Source: Amaranthus tricolor (Eukaryota > Streptophyta > Magnoliopsida > Caryophyllales > Amaranthaceae). From it: DNA of 64,000 bases. The stretch is from the NCBI RefSeq assembly GCF_026212465.1, contig NC_080056.1, forward strand, positions 10,994,089-11,058,088. Reading direction: 5' to 3'. Below are positions 60,979-64,000 of this stretch, piece after piece. The stretch's first letter is position 1, and every line of letters starts with the position of its first letter. The notes under the pieces are model-generated. The model had not been told where the DNA came from, searched no databases, and saw only the letters and a list, made by a program, of their open reading frames with translations. A program made the position numbers and the translations under genes.

Positions 60979-61693
60979 CGATTGGACAGCACATCTATAG
61001 TAGATTGGTTTTAGATTTAGTTGTCGTTCTCGTTATGCTGGATCTTCGGAAAACGAGAGAGATTGGCCATTCTTAGACAGGGTTATATCATTGTGGTTGA
61101 CCCGAGGTTCGCCCTGACTTTATCTAGGCTTAGTGGGCCGCGAATTTGTTCACTGCGTCTGTTCCAAGTACGACTTGAAAATATTGTTAACTTGATTTTT
61201 GTTAAATTGTTTTGGAAAAGTTATCCTTGGTTTTAATTGATTTGGTTACCCTACTTTGGTATTAATTGAATTGATCAACATTATTTGACTCTATTGGTTT
61301 GGCTTGTATGGTTGGATCGTTGTTAATTGGTTTGAATTTTAATTAAGTCTCGCATTAGTTCTTTGTTTAAATTTGAACCTTTGTGTTAAGGACAGTCTAG
61401 TTACTGGCCACTAAGTGGTAATTTGCGGTTTAGTTGTTGCAGGTGATGATTGAATTCACTCGGAGCGACTGGGGAATAAGACTGAGAGATGTAGGGTTAC
61501 CTAGAACATTAAGTTGAAGTTTAGATGTTTTATTTATTTTTGTTTATGGGAGTGTTTTACTCCCTGGATTATTATGTAATGACTTTTTGATTTACTTTAT
61601 TCGAAGTTATAAATTTATTTTGAAAATTTTAGTGACCCAACTTAGTGTATTGTTTCCGCCAATACACCCTATATTAAGACGGGTCATTACAGT

Positions 61694-61705
61694 TGGTATC
61701 AGAGC
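61694..61705 (+). other. Gypsy primer-binding site (initiator Met tRNA)
   Basis: TGGTATCAGAGC begins two bases after the LTR end. It is the standard 12-base complement to the plant initiator Met tRNA 3' end. Confidence 0.9.
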
Positions 61706-61843
61706 TGAACGGTTCCGAGGCTTGCTTGAGTAAGTTACTGGGAATCTAAGCAATTGACTTGACCATAGAGTGAGGATTACTTGGGTAGTAAGAAATGGAA
61801 ATTGCTTTTAGAAAAGCAAGGAAGTATGTAAGACTACATATAA

Positions 61844-64000
61844 ATTTCTGTTTTTGTAGGATTCCTCCTAGAAGATGAACCTCTGCTTAATGATACTGGT
61901 GCTACTACTTCTTTCATCTCTTCTTTCTTTATTGAAAAAGCCAAGTTGAACTCTTCTATGTCTGTTAAATCTGTGATCTCCCTTCCTAATGGGGAGAAAA
62001 TTTCTTGTCATCGCGCTTTTCAAAGCGTTCCTGTTATCATTAACGAGGTAGAATTGACTGCAAATCTTAAAGAGTTCCCCATGGACGAATTCGATGTGAT
62101 ATTCAGCATGGATTGGTTAGAGGAATACCGAGCTGTATTCCATTGTAGGGATGAGAAGGTGGTATTGAGAAACCATAAAGGGGAGAGAGTTTCTTATTCT
62201 AACACCAAAGCAAAGCCTGGTGTGAAGATCATCTCTGCTATAAAGATGATGAAAATACAAAGGAAAGGGAATGAAGTTTTCTTGTGCAAAGTGACTGAAG
62301 TCTCCGAAGGCGTTAAGCTTGAAGACATTCCCATTGTCAAAAACTATCCAGATGTATTTCCCGAAGAATTACCTGGAATCCCTCCCGAAAGAGATGTAGA
62401 ATTTGGGATTGATTTGATTCCAGGTACCGCTCCTATTTCTAAACCCCCCTATAGAATGGCACCCTCAGAAATGCAAGAGTTAAAGACTCAGTTGCAAGAG
62501 CTTATCGATAAGGGTTTTATAAGGCCCAGTGCTTCTCCTTGGGGTGCTCCAGTTCTATTTGTGAAGAAGAAAGATGGTAGTATGCGGCTGTGTATTGACT
62601 ACCGTGAACTGAACAAGGTAACTATCAAAAATAGATATCCCTTGCCAAGAATTGACGATCTTTTTGATCAATTAAAGGGCGCGGGTGTCTTTTCTAAAAT
62701 TGACCTTAGGTCTGGTTACCATCAGATCCCTGTGAGGGAAGATGATATTCAAAAGACGGCTTTCCGGACTAGATATGGGCATTATGAATTTGTCGTCATG
62801 CCCTTCGGTCTTACGAATGCCCCTGCTGTGTTTATGGACCAGATGAATAGGTCCTTTCACGAGTTGTTGGATGAATGTGTAGTTGTCTTCATTGACGACA
62901 TCTTGGTATTCTCGAAGGATGAAGAAGAGCATGTTAAACATCTAGAAATGGTGTTAAACATTCTCAGGAAGCAGAAATGGTTTGCCAAGTTCTCAAAATG
63001 TGAATTCTGGCTTAAGAAAGTGGCATTTCTAGGCCATGTTATTAGCAAGGAAGGTGTGAAGGTTGATCCAACGAAGATTAAAGCTATTATAGAATGGGCA
63101 AGTCCCTCTAGTGTAACTGAAGTTCGGAGTTTTCTAGGACTTGCAGGCTATTATCGAAGGTTTGTGCATAACTTCTCTATTATTGCTCAACCTTTGACAA
63201 AATTGATGAAGAAAGACTGCAAGTTTAGATGGTCCGAAGAGTGCGAAAAGGCTTTTCAGTTATTGAAAGAAAAGCTCACATCTGCTCCTGTCTTAGTCTT
63301 GCCGATAGAAGGAGAGGAGTATGAGGTGTTCAGTGATGCCTCGAAGAGTGGACTAGGGTGTGTGTTGATGCAACGGGGTAAGGTTATTGCCTATGCTTCA
63401 AGGCAATTAAAAGTTCATGAGAAGAATTACCCTACGCATGATCTTGAATTGGCTGCAGTGGTGTTTGCATTAAAGATTTGGCGACACTATTTATATGGTG
63501 TTTCGTGCAAGATTTACACTGATCATAAAAGCCTCAAGTATATTTTCACTCAGAAAGAATTGAATATGCGTCAGAGGCGCTGGCTCGAGCTTGTCAAGGA
63601 TTATGAATTGACCTTGGAGTATAAGGAAGGAAAGGCTAATAGGGTTGCTGATGCCCTGAGTCGAAAGCCTGGACCCTTGCTGAATTTTATGAAGGTTCTC
63701 TCTAAGGACTTATGTGAGGAATTCCGCAAGATGGAAATTGAAGTGGTATCATTGGGTGGGGTTAAAGCTCGCTTAAGCGCTATGAGTTCTGAGCCTGCTC
63801 TTTATGCTGAGTTAAGAGAGAAGCAACAGAATGATCCTAAGCTTCGGAAGATTCGGGCTGCAAAGGCTCAAGGACGAGCTGGGAGTTTTGATATTGCAGA
63901 GGATGGGAGTATGAAGTTCAAAGGGCGATGGTGTGTGCCTAATGATCCGATTTTGAAGAACGAAATCATGAGTGAAGCTCATAACACTCCTTATTCAGTA
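61844..64000 (+). CDS. Gypsy pol: protease, reverse transcriptase, RNase H, start of integrase (partial)
   Basis: One frame is open for 719 codons from just after the TAA at 61841-61843 to the window edge; no ATG start is evident. Protease: [11 protein letters not shown] (Asp-Thr-Gly near residue 17). Reverse transcriptase (about 185-375): [36 protein letters not shown] and the catalytic [10 protein letters not shown]. RNase H (about 440-600): [41 protein letters not shown] and ADALSRK. The integrase zinc finger begins at EAHNTPYS. The domain order and sequence are Ty3/Gypsy chromovirus, Tekay-like. Gag, normally about 400 residues, is missing: only about 140 bp separate the primer site from this frame. 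The pol shows no stop codon, so it decayed little after the loss or was mobilised in trans. Confidence 0.88.
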   Translation, partial: MSVFVGFLLEDEPLLNDTGATTSFISSFFIEKAKLNSSMSVKSVISLPNGEKISCHRAFQSVPVIINEVELTANLKEFPMDEFDVIFSMDWLEEYRAVFHCRDEKVVLRNHKGERVSYSNTKAKPGVKIISAIKMMKIQRKGNEVFLCKVTEVSEGVKLEDIPIVKNYPDVFPEELPGIPPERDVEFGIDLIPGTAPISKPPYRMAPSEMQELKTQLQELIDKGFIRPSASPWGAPVLFVKKKDGSMRLCIDYRELNKVTIKNRYPLPRIDDLFDQLKGAGVFSKIDLRSGYHQIPVREDDIQKTAFRTRYGHYEFVVMPFGLTNAPAVFMDQMNRSFHELLDECVVVFIDDILVFSKDEEEHVKHLEMVLNILRKQKWFAKFSKCEFWLKKVAFLGHVISKEGVKVDPTKIKAIIEWASPSSVTEVRSFLGLAGYYRRFVHNFSIIAQPLTKLMKKDCKFRWSEECEKAFQLLKEKLTSAPVLVLPIEGEEYEVFSDASKSGLGCVLMQRGKVIAYASRQLKVHEKNYPTHDLELAAVVFALKIWRHYLYGVSCKIYTDHKSLKYIFTQKELNMRQRRWLELVKDYELTLEYKEGKANRVADALSRKPGPLLNFMKVLSKDLCEEFRKMEIEVVSLGGVKARLSAMSSEPALYAELREKQQNDPKLRKIRAAKAQGRAGSFDIAEDGSMKFKGRWCVPNDPILKNEIMSEAHNTPYSV

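Larger units (their letters stand above)
59036..61691 (+). mobile_element. Gypsy (Tekay-like chromovirus) 5' LTR, 2.66 kb
   Basis: It starts TGTAATGCCCC and ends GGGTCATTACA, a 7-bp perfect inverted terminus, directly followed by a primer-binding site. TATAAATA is at 59634-59641. The LTR contains a (TTA)n/(TTG)n microsatellite and a three-copy repeat. The candidate left target duplication is GTAGG (59031-59035); the right copy should lie beyond the window. Long LTRs and an initiator-Met primer site fit Tekay/Del-type chromoviruses. Confidence 0.85.

Overview
This is an AT-rich plant nuclear window. Host genes have GT-AG introns, and most of the rest is retrotransposons, MITEs and their relics. 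The protein families (a START lipid-transfer protein, a PADRE/DUF4228 protein, a 'titin-like' plant membrane protein, a plant mobile domain fragment) point to a eudicot. MITEs with GAGACGG/CCGTCTC ends and a Tat-type LTR relic fit Caryophyllales, but that is only an inference.

Layout. 1-4.6 kb: spacer with degenerate tandem arrays. 4.6-15.6 kb (minus): one two-exon gene for a roughly 2,100-residue acidic membrane protein; its 4.65-kb intron holds a decayed LTR element and a MITE. 16.3-17.8 kb: an LTR plus primer-binding site of an Athila-like Gypsy element. 19.8 kb: a Helitron 3' end on the minus strand. 20.3-24.0 kb: a large LTR-like block carrying a nested 246-bp solo LTR. 27.9-32.3 kb (plus): a six-exon START-domain gene with several MITEs in its introns. 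34.9-35.2 kb (minus): a small intronless conserved gene. 36.6-37.8 kb (minus): a broken RTE-type LINE. 40.2-40.8 kb: a Tat-like LTR relic. 43.1-44.4 kb: three MITEs. 44.8-46.3 kb: a 1.5-kb solo LTR with a perfect 5-bp target duplication. 46.8-51.8 kb (minus): a young but disabled Copia element with an odd inverted duplication at its 3' LTR. 53.7-54.2 kb (plus): a PADRE-domain gene. 54.8-57 kb: MITEs. 58.5-59.0 kb (minus): a plant mobile domain gene cut by a Gypsy element whose 2.66-kb LTR (59.04-61.69 kb) leads into an open pol frame running off the window.

The host genes show no operon-like or pathway link; they are separated by repeats. I found no convincing undescribed system. The most unusual points are the inverted pol fragment fused to a truncated Copia LTR, the matching architecture of two different palindromic motif arrays upstream of the TATA boxes of two LTRs, the long fold-back at 58.1 kb, and the Gypsy-disrupted gene. 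All family calls are by eye, without database searches.
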